This document shows positions 53,054 through 61,722 of a stretch of 64,000 nucleotides of DNA, piece after piece. A program made the translations under genes and the position numbers. Where the stretch lies: contig MKWI01000006.1 in the NCBI GenBank assembly GCA_001899715.1, positions 372,001 to 436,000 on the forward strand, in the 5' to 3' direction. The notes beneath the pieces were generated by a model, which was not told the DNA's origin, did not search any database, and saw nothing but the letters and a program-made list of their open reading frames with translations. This DNA is from Sphingobium sp. 66-54. Its GTDB lineage: Bacteria; Pseudomonadota; Alphaproteobacteria; Sphingomonadales; Sphingomonadaceae. Within the stretch, counting starts at the first letter, position 1. Each line of letters begins with the position of its first letter.

Positions 53054-55429
53054 ATGGCATCCCCGAAAAAGCCCGCCCGCGTGAAGCCCGCCGGGCTCCC
53101 CTCGCGTCAGCAGATCCTCGATTTCATCGCCACGTCCGACCAGCCGGCGGGCAAGCGGGAGATCGCCCGCGCCTTCGGTCTCAAGGGGCAGGAGAAGATC
53201 ACGCTCAAGGCGCTGCTGCGCGACATGGCGGACGAAGGGCTGATCGACATCGGCCCGGCGCGCGCCTTCCACAAAATGGGCGGCGTGCCCAAGGTGACGG
53301 TGCTGCGCGTGGTCGACACCGAGGGTGGGCAGGTGATCGCCGTGCCGGAGCGCTGGGAAGCCGAGGGGATCCCCCTTCCCCGGCTGCGCGTGATGGAGCG
53401 CGGCAAGCGCGGCGCGTTGGGCGTGGGCGACCGCATCCTCGCACGCACCGAGGAGGCCGGCAAGGGCTGGATCGCCCACCCGATGAAGAAGCTGGCCGGC
53501 GCCGCCGAGCAGATGCTGGGCGTGGTGGCGAAGGACGAGCGCGGCCGGCTGATGCTGCGCCCGGTCGACAAGCGGATCCGCCGTGAGACACCGATCAGCG
53601 AGGCCGGCGAGGCGCAGCCGGGCGACCTCGTGCTGGCCGAGGCGAGCGGCCGCGCGCAGCGGCTGAGCGCGCGCGTGACGGACGTGCTCGGCGACCCGTT
53701 CCTGCCGCGCAGCTTCAGCCTCATCGCGATCCACAAGTTCGGCATACCCGACGCCTTCCCCGAGGAGGCCGAGGCGGAAGCCGCCAGGGTGCATGACCTG
53801 CCGATCCACGCCGACCTGCGCGAGGATCTGCGCCACCTGCCGATCGTCGCCATCGACCCGGTGGACGCACGCGACTTCGACGATGCGGTGTGGGCCGCTC
53901 CCGACGACGATCCGGCGAACGAGGGCGGCTTCCGCGCCATCGTCGCCATTGCGGACGTGAGCTACTATGTCCGCCCCGGCGGCGCGCTCGACCGGCAGGC
54001 GCGCAAGCGGGGCAACAGCGTTTATTTCCCCGACCGGGTGGTTCCGATGCTGCCGCACGCCCTCTCCTCCGACATGTGCTCGCTGCGCGCGGGACAGGAC
54101 CGCGCGGCGATGGCCTGCCACCTCACCATCGACCGGCACGGCAAGGTGACGGCATGGCGCTTCGCCCGCGCGACGATCCGCGTGGCGGCCAATATCCCTT
54201 ATGAGCAGGCGCAGGCGGCCATCGACCGGCGCGACGGCAAGGCGATCCCGCCGCTCGACGACCCGCGCTTCGACCCGGCGCTGGTCGAGCGGATCGAGGC
54301 CGATGGGCTGGTCGACAGCGCGCTGGAGCCGCTCTGGGCCTGCTGGCGGCTGCTCGCCAGGGCACGGGCCGCGCGCGATCCGCTCGACCTCGACCTGCCC
54401 GAACGGCGGGTGGTGCTGGACGAGGCGGGACGGATCACCAGCATCGCGGTGCGCGCCCGGCTCGACGCGCACCGGCTGATCGAGGATTATATGATCGCCG
54501 CCAACGTCGCCGCCGCCAAGGCGCTGGAGGCGAAGAAGGCACCAGTCATGTATCGCATCCACGAGCCACCGAGCCGCGAGAAGCTGGCCGCGCTCAAGGA
54601 CTATCTCGACACATTCGACATCAGCTTCGCGCTCGGGCAGGTCATCACGCCCAAGACCTTCAACCGCATCATCGCGCTGATCCCGGCCGACGCCGCCGCC
54701 CGGCCGCAGATCATGGAGCAGATCCTGCGCAGCCAGACGCAGGCTTATTACGGCCCGCGCAATCTGGGGCATTTCGGCCTCGCGCTCGGCAGCTACGCGC
54801 ATTTCACCTCGCCGATCCGCCGCTATGCCGACCTGCTCGTCCACCGCGCGCTGGTCGAGGCTTACGGGCTGGAACTGCCGGCGCCGCAGGACCGCGCCAT
54901 CCCTGCCCGCACGCGGCTCTCGGCGGAGGATGCCGGCGATCTCGGCCCCATCGCCGAGCGGATCAGCCAGTATGAGCGCCGCGCCATGGAGGCCGAGCGC
55001 GAGACGATCGACCGCTATGTCGCCGCCTTCCTCGCCGAGCGGGTGGGGCAGATCATGGCCTGCCGCATCACCGGCGTGCAGAGCTTCGGCTTCTTCGCCA
55101 CCGTGGAGGAACTGGGCGGCGACGGGCTGGTGCCGGTCTCCACGCTGGGCGCCGAGCGCTTCTTCTATGATGAGGCGGGGCAAGCGCTGGAGGGCGAGCA
55201 GAGCGGCGAGCGCTATGCGCTGGGCGACCGCATCGACCTGCGGCTGGTGGAATCGGATCCGGTGAGCGGCGCGCTGCGCTTCGAACTGCCGGTGGGAGCG
55301 AACTTCCTTCCCATGCCCGCCGGCGGCGAACGGCGGCGGCCGGGTGGCCCACGCCCGATCCGGCGAGCGGGGCGACCGGCGAACATCCGGCATAGCGGGA
55401 GCAAGCGAGGGTCGGTCAAGCGCCGGTGA
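53054..55429 (+). CDS. rnr: Ribonuclease R
   Basis: The 791-residue 3'-5' exoribonuclease degrades structured RNA and processes rRNA and tmRNA. Domains in order are an N-terminal winged helix (QQILDFIATSDQPAGKREIARAF), cold-shock domains, the RNB catalytic domain with IDPVDARDFDDAV near residue 268 and YAHFTSPIRRYADLLVHRAL near 580, and an S1 domain (GQIMACRITGVQSFGFF). The C-terminus is Arg/Gly-rich, as usual for RNase R, and promotes RNA binding. ATG 53054 fits the family N-terminus. Confidence 0.95.
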   Translation: MASPKKPARVKPAGLPSRQQILDFIATSDQPAGKREIARAFGLKGQEKITLKALLRDMADEGLIDIGPARAFHKMGGVPKVTVLRVVDTEGGQVIAVPERWEAEGIPLPRLRVMERGKRGALGVGDRILARTEEAGKGWIAHPMKKLAGAAEQMLGVVAKDERGRLMLRPVDKRIRRETPISEAGEAQPGDLVLAEASGRAQRLSARVTDVLGDPFLPRSFSLIAIHKFGIPDAFPEEAEAEAARVHDLPIHADLREDLRHLPIVAIDPVDARDFDDAVWAAPDDDPANEGGFRAIVAIADVSYYVRPGGALDRQARKRGNSVYFPDRVVPMLPHALSSDMCSLRAGQDRAAMACHLTIDRHGKVTAWRFARATIRVAANIPYEQAQAAIDRRDGKAIPPLDDPRFDPALVERIEADGLVDSALEPLWACWRLLARARAARDPLDLDLPERRVVLDEAGRITSIAVRARLDAHRLIEDYMIAANVAAAKALEAKKAPVMYRIHEPPSREKLAALKDYLDTFDISFALGQVITPKTFNRIIALIPADAAARPQIMEQILRSQTQAYYGPRNLGHFGLALGSYAHFTSPIRRYADLLVHRALVEAYGLELPAPQDRAIPARTRLSAEDAGDLGPIAERISQYERRAMEAERETIDRYVAAFLAERVGQIMACRITGVQSFGFFATVEELGGDGLVPVSTLGAERFFYDEAGQALEGEQSGERYALGDRIDLRLVESDPVSGALRFELPVGANFLPMPAGGERRRPGGPRPIRRAGRPANIRHSGSKRGSVKRR

Positions 55430-55454
55430 TGGGGGCGATCAAAAAAGGAGAGAG

Positions 55455-55985
55455 ATGATGTGGTGGAATAAGGGAACGTCCGCGTTGACGGCGGCGGTGG
55501 TTCTGGCGCTGGCGCCGGCGGGTGGGGCAATCGCGCAAGGCGCGCCGATGACGCAGCAGGAACTTGCCGACCGTGCGGCCATTCAGGATCTGTTGACGCG
55601 CTATTACAATAATTTCGGCGGCGGTGTCGAAAGCCGGGTGGCCGAATATTATGCCGAGGATGGCGAGATGATCCTGGGGCAGAACAGCTATAAGGGGATC
55701 GAGGCGATCAAGGGCGCCTATGCAGCGGTGCCCGCGGATGCCCCGCAACGAAAATCCTTCACGCTCAATATCCTGATCAGCAACATGCTCGTCACGGTGC
55801 GCGGCAACACCGCCACGGCGCGGCTTGTGTTCACGGAGACGACGACCGAAAAGCAGGGCGACCCGCCCAAGCTGCTGATTCAGGGGCGCGAATTCAACCA
55901 TCTGGTGAAGCGCAATGGCCGCTGGCTCATCACCAAGCGCCAGATCATGGGGCCCAATGGCGTCCCCGAAGGCTGGAAGGACTGA
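55455..55985 (+). CDS. Exported SnoaL-like (NTF2-fold) protein
   Basis: The 176-residue product has a signal peptide over about residues 1-28 and an NTF2/SnoaL-like fold: the helix LADRAAIQDLLTRYYNNFGGG, GEMILGQNSYKGIEAIKGAY, the strand TATARLVFTETTTEK and WLITKRQIMGPNG. Such folds serve as isomerases, dehydratases or ligand binders; no catalytic residue pair is clear. AAAGGAGAG lies before tandem ATG codons at 55455 and 55458. The terminator after it makes it the last gene of its unit. Confidence 0.82.
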   Translation: MMWWNKGTSALTAAVVLALAPAGGAIAQGAPMTQQELADRAAIQDLLTRYYNNFGGGVESRVAEYYAEDGEMILGQNSYKGIEAIKGAYAAVPADAPQRKSFTLNILISNMLVTVRGNTATARLVFTETTTEKQGDPPKLLIQGREFNHLVKRNGRWLITKRQIMGPNGVPEGWKD

Positions 55986-56017
55986 CTGCGACCGCGCAGG
56001 CGTTGCAGTTCATCGAG

Positions 56018-56056
56018 AAGGGGAGGCGAACCATGTCCGCTTCCCCTTTTCTCCTT
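56018..56056 (+). terminator. Intrinsic terminator after SnoaL-like gene
   Basis: AAGGGGAGGCG (56018-56028) pairs with CGCTTCCCCTT (56038-56048) over 11 positions with one G-U, loop of nine, followed on the plus strand by a U-rich TTCTCCTT. It lies 33 bases after the stop and also separates the convergent tyrC gene. Confidence 0.65.
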
Positions 56057-56078
56057 CAATCTGGCTTTGGAGGCGGGC

Positions 56079-56987
56079 CTAGTCCCGATGCCGCCCGAAA
56101 TCCGGAGCGGCGTCGTCCTGCCCCTGCTCGATGATCGAGCGGCGGATGGCGCGGGTCTTGGTGAAATGATCAAACAGGGCGTCGCCGTCGTCCCAGCGGA
56201 TGGCCCGCTGGAGCTGGGTCAGATCTTCGGTGAAGCGCTGGAGCATCTCCAGCACCGCATCCTTGTTGGCAAGAAACACGTCGCGCCACATAGTGGGATC
56301 GGAGGCGGCGATACGGGTGAAATCGCGGAATCCGCCGGCCGAATATTTGATGACCTCGCCCTGCGTCACATTCTCCAGATCGCTGGCCGTGCCAACGATG
56401 GTGTAGGCAATGATGTGCGGCAAGTGGCTGGTGACGGCGAGCACGAGATCGTGATGCGCGGCATCCATGATCTCGACATTGGCGCCGACCTTCTTCCACA
56501 AATCCTCGACACGGGCGATGGCGACCGGATCGGTGCCGTCGGGCGGCGTGAGGATGCACCAGCGGTTTTGGAATAACGTCGCGAAGCCCGCTTCCGGCCC
56601 GCTATTCTCGGTGCCGGCCACCGGGTGCGCGGGCACCAGCGTCACGCTTGGCAGTGCCTCGCGAATCGCCGCGATGACGCTGCTCTGGCAGGAGGCGGTC
56701 TCCGAGAGGATGGCATCGGCGGGCAGATCCGCCGCGATTGCCTGTGCCACCGCCGCCATCGCACCCGGCGGAACGCAGAGCACGACGAGTTCGGCATCGA
56801 TCACCGCCGCGCCGGCGGTATCCGTAATGTCATCGCACAGATCGATTCGACGAGCGATTTCACGGACGGCGGGGTCGGCATCGTGGCCGGTGACGCGCGC
56901 CGTGGGCAGATAGGCACGCACGGCGTGGGCCAGCGACGAGCCGATCAGCCCCAGCCCAATGATGGTGATGCGCGAGAAGGGCAGCAT
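56079..56987 (-). CDS. tyrC: Prephenate/arogenate dehydrogenase family protein
   Basis: The 302-residue protein has a Rossmann NAD domain (ITIIGLGLIGSSLAHAV) and the TyrA dimerisation helical domain. Family landmarks are ELVVLCVPPGAMAAV, PAHPVAGTENSGPEAG with the substrate histidine, and HHDLVLAVTSHLPHIIAY. It oxidises prephenate and/or arogenate in tyrosine synthesis. Sphingomonad and Zymomonas members are the cyclohexadienyl type called TyrC. Its start shares one base with the hisC stop, so the pair is coupled. Confidence 0.88.
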   Translation of the reverse strand: MLPFSRITIIGLGLIGSSLAHAVRAYLPTARVTGHDADPAVREIARRIDLCDDITDTAGAAVIDAELVVLCVPPGAMAAVAQAIAADLPADAILSETASCQSSVIAAIREALPSVTLVPAHPVAGTENSGPEAGFATLFQNRWCILTPPDGTDPVAIARVEDLWKKVGANVEIMDAAHHDLVLAVTSHLPHIIAYTIVGTASDLENVTQGEVIKYSAGGFRDFTRIAASDPTMWRDVFLANKDAVLEMLQRFTEDLTQLQRAIRWDDGDALFDHFTKTRAIRRSIIEQGQDDAAPDFGRHRD

Positions 56988-58099
56988 CAGGCGCCGACGA
57001 TCCGGCGCAGCGCGGCGATGAGGCCGGTCATCTGTTCCGCCGTGCCGATGGTGATGCGCAGGCCGTGCGGCAGCGCCTGCCCCGGCAGCCAGCGGACGAT
57101 ATAGCCCGCCTCCATCAGCCCCTTATAGGCCGTCTCGGCGGAGACAGCCCCTTCGAACAGGACGAGGCTGAAATTGGCCTTGGACGGCACGACACGCAGC
57201 CCCTTGTTGCCGAGCGTGGCGATCTCCGCCTCGAACCGGGCGCGCCATTCCTTGTTGTGATCCCGGCTGTGCGCGATGAAATCCGCCGCGCCGAGCGCCG
57301 CCACCGCCGCCCGCTCCGAGCCGATGCCGAAGGAGAAAGGCGCGCGGATGCGGTGCATCGCGTCGATGATTTCGGCGCTGGCATAGCCCCAGCCGACCCG
57401 CGCCGAAGCAAGGCCGAAGATCTTGGAGAAGGTGCGCGTCACCAGCACATTGGGCGCGGTGCGCGCCAGGTCCAGCCCGCCATCGTCATCCTCGGGATCG
57501 AGATATTCGCTATAGGCCTGATCGAGCACCAGCAGGACGTGCGGTGGCAGACCGGCGTGCAGCCGGGCGATCTCGGCGCGGCTGCTGTAAGTGCCGGTCG
57601 GGTTGTTCGGATTGGCGATGAACACCATCCGGGTGCGCTCGGTGACGGCCGCGAGGATCGCGTCGACATCGGTCGCATAGTCCTTGTCCGGCGCGACCAC
57701 CGGCGTCGCGCCGACGCGGCAGGTGGCAATGGGATAGACCGAGAAGCTGAAGCGCGGGAAGATGATCTCATCGCCCGGCCCGGCGAAGGTGCCGGCCGCG
57801 AGATGGAGCACCTCATCGGACCCGGTGCCGTAGATGAGCCGCGCCGGGTCCAGCCCATAATGGCCGGCCAGCGCATCGCGCAGAGCGATGGCGGCCGCGT
57901 CCGGGTAAATCTCCAGCGCGTCGGCTGCCGCGCGATAGGCGGCGCGGGCGACGTCCGGCGTACCGAAGGGATTCTCGTTGGACGAGAGCTTGACCACCGC
58001 GCGGCCGTCATCGGCCTTCGCCTTGCCCGGCACATAGGGCGCGATCGCCATGATCCAGTCCTTGGGAACGGGCGCGGCGGCGAGTCTCTCATCTGTCAT
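56987..58099 (-). CDS. hisC: Histidinol-phosphate/aromatic aminotransferase
   Basis: The 370-residue PLP fold-type I enzyme has KLSSNENPFGTPD, the tyrosine/asparagine-binding NPNNPTGTY and DQAYSEYLD segments and the PLP lysine in TRTFSKIFGLASARVGWGYAS. HisC transfers amino groups in histidine synthesis. Alphaproteobacterial members coupled to tyrC also transaminate prephenate or phenylpyruvate, in line with the gene order here. The frame extends upstream over REP-like DNA; ATG 58099 is the first sensible start. Confidence 0.9.
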   Translation of the reverse strand: MTDERLAAAPVPKDWIMAIAPYVPGKAKADDGRAVVKLSSNENPFGTPDVARAAYRAAADALEIYPDAAAIALRDALAGHYGLDPARLIYGTGSDEVLHLAAGTFAGPGDEIIFPRFSFSVYPIATCRVGATPVVAPDKDYATDVDAILAAVTERTRMVFIANPNNPTGTYSSRAEIARLHAGLPPHVLLVLDQAYSEYLDPEDDDGGLDLARTAPNVLVTRTFSKIFGLASARVGWGYASAEIIDAMHRIRAPFSFGIGSERAAVAALGAADFIAHSRDHNKEWRARFEAEIATLGNKGLRVVPSKANFSLVLFEGAVSAETAYKGLMEAGYIVRWLPGQALPHGLRITIGTAEQMTGLIAALRRIVGA

Positions 58100-58206
58100 G
58101 GTCCGCGCCTTTAGCGGGACACGGGCAGCTTGGCAAAGGGCGGTCGGGTGCGCCACGTCCGGCTCTGCCTCGCCGAACGGTAGAAATTGGGAAGCGGGCC
58201 TGCACC

Positions 58207-58237
58207 GCCCTGGGCTCCTGCCTGCGCAGGAGCACAT
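58207..58237. repeat. REP-like palindrome, copy K1
   Basis: CCTGGGCTCCTGCCTGCGCA continuing GGAGCACATG is an intact inverted-orientation unit about 110 bases upstream of the hisC start. Confidence 0.75.
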
Positions 58238-58320
58238 GCCTGCTCCTGAAGGGCCGAGAGTGGCTCGATACTCAGCGCGTGTCGGGCCGTCCTGGCGTGC
58301 GTTGGCATGGCGTGAACCCA

Positions 58321-58412
58321 GTGCTCCTGCGCAGGCAGAAATCCCGGGGGCGCATGAGCGGTTCTTTTCCGCCCCGTCCTCCTGCTTTCGCGGGAGCGCG
58401 GCATGGTTCAAC
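58321..58412. repeat. REP-like palindrome pair, copy K2
   Basis: GTGCTCCTGCGCAGGCAGAA at 58321 begins a diverged unit, followed by the spacer GCGCATGAGCGGTTCTTTT shared with copy I, and an inverted unit CTCCTGCTTTCGCGGGAGC near 58379-58397. Confidence 0.65.
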
Positions 58413-58429
58413 CTCAATCGAATGCGCTC

Positions 58430-58596
58430 TGGGACAGATCGACATTCAGTTCTGGCAGTCTGCAAATGGCGTCTTTCGCGCTTCCGGTGCTCACGGACCT
58501 ATAGTCCGCTGCGATCCGGGTCGCGAAAATCCACCATTTTGCCTTTCGGTCGTCACCGACTCCGGCTCACCATCTCCTGGATGCCGATCCGCCCTA
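58430..58596 (-). mobile_element. MITE-like element, copy 2 (inverted relative to copy 1)
   Basis: The 167-bp segment begins TGGGACAGATCGACATTCAG and ends with the complement of TAGGGCGGATCGGCATCCAG (58577-58596). Inside, stretches such as GCAAATGGCG, GTGCTCACGGAC and GGCTCACCATCTCCTG match the reverse complement of 12145-12290. One end has TA, the other TG. The TA end falls in the TAG stop codon of the zincin gene. Confidence 0.75.
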
Positions 58597-59010
58597 GCGC
58601 TCGCCCCCGTCACGCTCGATCGCGTCCATGTCGTCGTCCGAGAAACCGAAATGGTGGCCGACCTCATGGACGATGACGTGGGTGATGAGATCCTCCAGCG
58701 CGACGCCGGTCTCCACCCATTCGTCGAGCAGCGGGCGGCGGAACAGGCGGATGGTGGGGGCCAGCTCGCCGGCATCCCACAGGCTCTGCTCGGTGAGCGG
58801 GCGCCCTTCGTAGAGACCGGACAGCTCCCATGGGTCCGCGATGCCGAGATCGGCGAGGATCGTCTCATCGGCAAACTCCTCGATGCGGACGGCGATACCC
58901 TCCAGATGCGTGCGGAACAGCGGCGGCATCACGGCGATGGCGCGGCGGGCGAGCGCCGACAGCATGGCAGCGTCAGGTGCATAACGGATGGTGGACGGGT
59001 CCGACGTCAT
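58594..59010 (-). CDS. DUF1025-type zincin metallopeptidase family protein
   Basis: The 138-residue protein has the zinc motif H115-E-V-G-H119 followed by HFGFSDDDMDAIE, the signature of the acidobacterial-type metallopeptidase family (DUF1025/PF06262). The N-terminal half has VRIEEFADETILADLGI and GLYEGRPLTEQS. It is cytosolic and activity is unproven for most members. Its TAG stop codon coincides with the terminal TA of MITE-like copy 2, so the last residues may have been reset by the insertion. Confidence 0.85.
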   Translation of the reverse strand: MTSDPSTIRYAPDAAMLSALARRAIAVMPPLFRTHLEGIAVRIEEFADETILADLGIADPWELSGLYEGRPLTEQSLWDAGELAPTIRLFRRPLLDEWVETGVALEDLITHVIVHEVGHHFGFSDDDMDAIERDGGER

Positions 59011-59225
59011 GCTGCTGGCTCACCTTGCTTCAATGCCATGCTCCCTTGCGGTTCATGGCGGCACATTAGGGGCTGATCCGGCGGGAGGGAATGCTTCCTT
59101 TGGGGAGCGATAGCGCGCGGCTCGGCGCGACTTTGCTCGACGCGGGTAGAAGCAAGGGAGGCCGGCGGGCATGGCCATCCCCGCCCGATTGACAATCCCC
59201 CGGCATCGGCCCAATCGCGGGAGCC

Positions 59226-60374
59226 ATGTCCGCGCCCATCGCCCGCGCCGCGCCCGCCACCGACCAGCGCTTCGGCCTGCGCCGCTCCGTGCGCCTGCCC
59301 GGCCCGCTGCGGCTGGACAGCGGGGCGAGCCTGGCGCCGGTGGACATCGCCTACGAGACATACGGCACACTGGACGCGGACGGCGGCAACGCCATCCTCA
59401 TCTGCCACGCGCTGACCGGGGACCAGTTCGTCGCCTCACAGCATCCGGTGACGGGCAAGCCGGGCTGGTGGGTGCGCGCGGTGGGCGCAGGCAAGCCGAT
59501 CGACCCGGCGCGGCACTTCATCATTTGCGCCAACGTGCTGGGGAGCTGCCTCGGCTCCTCCGGCCCGGCGAGCATCGACCCGGCGACCGACACGCCCTAT
59601 GCGATGCGCTTTCCGGTCATCACCATCGCCGACATGGTGCGCGCGCAGGCGATGCTGCTCGACCATCTCGGCATCGCGCAGGTCGCCGCGGTGATCGGCG
59701 GCTCGATGGGCGGGATGCAGGCGCTGATCTGGCCGACATTGTTCCCCGAGCGGGTGCGCGCCTCCATCGTCATCGCCGCCACCTCGCGCCACAGCGCGCA
59801 GAACATCGCCTTCCACGAGGTGGGGCGGCAGGCGATCATGGCCGATCCGCGCTGGCGCGGCGGCGATTATTATGCGGACGGCGACGCGCCGACGGCGGGC
59901 CTTGCCGTGGCGCGCATGGCGGCGCACATCACCTACCTCTCCGAAGCGGGGCTGACCGAGAAGTTCGGCCGCCGCCTACAGGGGCGCGAGGCAAAGACCT
60001 TCGGCTTCGACGCGGATTTTCAGGTGGAGAGCTATCTGCGCCACCAGGGAATCAGCTTCGTCGAGCGGTTCGACGCCAACAGCTATCTCTATATCACCCG
60101 CGCGGCCGATTATTTCGATCTGGCCGAGGATCATGGCGGCAGCCTTGCCTCCGCCTTCGCGCAGACGCGGGCGCGCTTCTGCATCATCAGCTTCGATACC
60201 GACTGGCTCTACCCGACCCGCGAATCGCGTGCCATCGTCCATGCGCTGCACGCGGCGGGGCGCGAGGCGACCTTCGTCGAGCTGTCCAGCCCGTTCGGGC
60301 ACGACAGCTTCCTGCTCGAAGCGCCGGAGATGAACCGGGTGATCGACGGCTTTCTGCGGGCAGGCGAGCGGTGA
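59226..60374 (+). CDS. metX: Homoserine O-acetyltransferase
   Basis: The 382-residue alpha/beta-hydrolase-fold enzyme acylates homoserine for methionine synthesis. The nucleophile elbow is [12 protein letters not shown] near residue 157, preceded by [13 protein letters not shown] and followed by the acid ([10 protein letters not shown]) and histidine ([11 protein letters not shown]). Acetyl rather than succinyl specificity is the usual annotation but cannot be proved here. It starts at ATG 59226. Its stop overlaps the next gene (GTGA). Confidence 0.93.
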   Translation: MSAPIARAAPATDQRFGLRRSVRLPGPLRLDSGASLAPVDIAYETYGTLDADGGNAILICHALTGDQFVASQHPVTGKPGWWVRAVGAGKPIDPARHFIICANVLGSCLGSSGPASIDPATDTPYAMRFPVITIADMVRAQAMLLDHLGIAQVAAVIGGSMGGMQALIWPTLFPERVRASIVIAATSRHSAQNIAFHEVGRQAIMADPRWRGGDYYADGDAPTAGLAVARMAAHITYLSEAGLTEKFGRRLQGREAKTFGFDADFQVESYLRHQGISFVERFDANSYLYITRAADYFDLAEDHGGSLASAFAQTRARFCIISFDTDWLYPTRESRAIVHALHAAGREATFVELSSPFGHDSFLLEAPEMNRVIDGFLRAGER

Positions 60375-60793
60375 GCACGGCGCTGCCCGAAGGCTATGCG
60401 CTGCGCGAGGGCGCGGACCCGGTAGCGGCACACGCTTATCTGACGCGCAGCTACTGGGCGGCGGGCATCCCGCTGGACACGGTGCGCCGCTCGCTGGAGA
60501 ACAGCTTCGCCCTCTCCATCGTACATGAGGGCGCGCAGGTGGGCATGGCGCGCGTCATCACCGATTTCGCGACCTACGCCTATGTGGCCGACGTCTATGT
60601 GCTGGAGGAGCATCGCGGCCGGGGGCTGAGCAAGGCGCTGATCGCCAGCCTGCGCGGCCATCCGCGTTTGCAGGGCCTGCGCCGCTGGGCGCTGTGCACG
60701 CAGGACGCGCAAGCGCTCTATCGCCAGTTCGGTTGGCGCGAATATCCTTTCCCCGAGCGGATGATGACGCTCGACCCGGACTTGCAGCCATGA
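60371..60793 (+). CDS. GNAT family N-acetyltransferase inserted between metX and metW
   Basis: The 140-residue acetyltransferase has the acetyl-CoA loop [21 protein letters not shown] near residues 76-96 and ends [16 protein letters not shown]. It starts with GTG 60371, overlapping the metX stop by four bases, and its own stop overlaps metW (ATGA), so metX-GNAT-metW is one translationally coupled unit. The substrate is unknown. Its position suggests regulation with methionine synthesis. Confidence 0.85.
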   Translation: MSTALPEGYALREGADPVAAHAYLTRSYWAAGIPLDTVRRSLENSFALSIVHEGAQVGMARVITDFATYAYVADVYVLEEHRGRGLSKALIASLRGHPRLQGLRRWALCTQDAQALYRQFGWREYPFPERMMTLDPDLQP

Positions 60794-61389
60794 GCGAGGA
60801 CCAGCCGCTGCGCTCCGACCTGGCGCTGATCGCCCGTCACATCACGCCGGGCGCACGGGTGCTCGATGTCGGCTGCGGCGACGGCGCACTGATGGCAGCG
60901 CTGCGCGACACGGCCGGCGCGGACGTGCGCGGACTGGAGATCGACCCGGCCAATGTCGCGGCGGCGGTGGCGCGCGGCCTGCCGGTGGTGCAGGGCGATG
61001 CCGATACCGACCTCGGCTATTATCCGGACCGCAGCTTCGACTATGCCATCCTCAGCCAGACGCTGCAGACGACGCACCGGCCGGACAAGGTAGTGGAGGA
61101 GCTGCTGCGCATCGGCAAGGAGGCGTTCGTCTCCTTCCCCAACTTCGCGCACTGGCGCGGGCGGCTCTCGCTGCTGTGGGGCGGGCGCATGCCGGTGACC
61201 CGGCTGCTGCCGCACCGCTGGTACGACACGCCCAACATCCACCACCTCACCATCGACGATTTCCGCGCCGTGGTACGCGAGCGCGGCTGGAAGATCGACG
61301 GCCAGTGGTTCCTCAACGACGGTTCGGAGACCGGCTCGGCCAATGCCAACCTGTTTGCCGAGCATGCGGTGTTCCTGCTGCGCGGATAG
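60790..61389 (+). CDS. metW: Methionine biosynthesis protein MetW
   Basis: The 199-residue methyltransferase-like protein has the SAM loop VLDVGCGDGALMAAL near residues 25-39 and the MetW signature DLGYYPDRSFDYAILSQTLQT and SFPNFAHWRGRL. MetW is required with MetX for homoserine acetylation in several proteobacteria and is thought to be an activating partner. ATG 60790 overlaps the GNAT stop. Confidence 0.92.
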   Translation: MSEDQPLRSDLALIARHITPGARVLDVGCGDGALMAALRDTAGADVRGLEIDPANVAAAVARGLPVVQGDADTDLGYYPDRSFDYAILSQTLQTTHRPDKVVEELLRIGKEAFVSFPNFAHWRGRLSLLWGGRMPVTRLLPHRWYDTPNIHHLTIDDFRAVVRERGWKIDGQWFLNDGSETGSANANLFAEHAVFLLRG

Positions 61390-61722
61390 GTTTCCCGGCA
61401 GCTGCTCTCGTGGGGGCGAGATCCCCGTGAATCTCGAAAGAGAAGGGCCGTTCGCCCTGGGCTTGTCGAACGATCGTTCTTCTTTCAGCAGGTATCGCCG
61501 AACGGAAACGAGAACAGCCCCTCCCATCGACAAGGGCGGTGCGGAGCCATAAGAACAGACCCCCAAACCTTAGCCCGGTCGGGCCGGCACATCCGGGCTT
61601 AAGATACCCGTCCATTCGCATGCTTCATCTGCATGTTGCGGCGCACAAGGGCTGGCAAAATGACGCGGGGGCGTGCATAGCGCCCGGCCAACATTGAAAA
61701 GACCGACCGAGAAAGCCACCCG
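61390..61722. other. Intergenic region, no gene
   Basis: This 333-base gap follows metW and contains a fragment CGCCCTGGGCTTGTCGAACG near 61454, resembling a common sphingomonad intergenic repeat, and a weak palindrome around 61465-61480. The promoter of the exporter gene should lie in the last 100 bases but is not clear. Confidence 0.45.

Larger units (their letters stand above)
58100..58593. other. Repeat-rich intergenic region
   Basis: These 494 bases hold two REP-like loci (58207-58237 and 58321-58412) and most of MITE-like copy 2 (58430-58596). No credible gene is present. The first 60-odd bases are the upstream region of hisC. Confidence 0.6.

Noticed and set aside
59189..59226. SAM riboswitch upstream of metX
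   Set aside because: The leader after TTGACA (59189) is too short, under 40 bases, and lacks the SAM-II or SAM-I core pattern.
61490..61520. LexA box in the metW-exporter gap (GAAC...GAAC)
   Set aside because: The half-sites are eight bases apart rather than seven and lie about 200 bases from any start.
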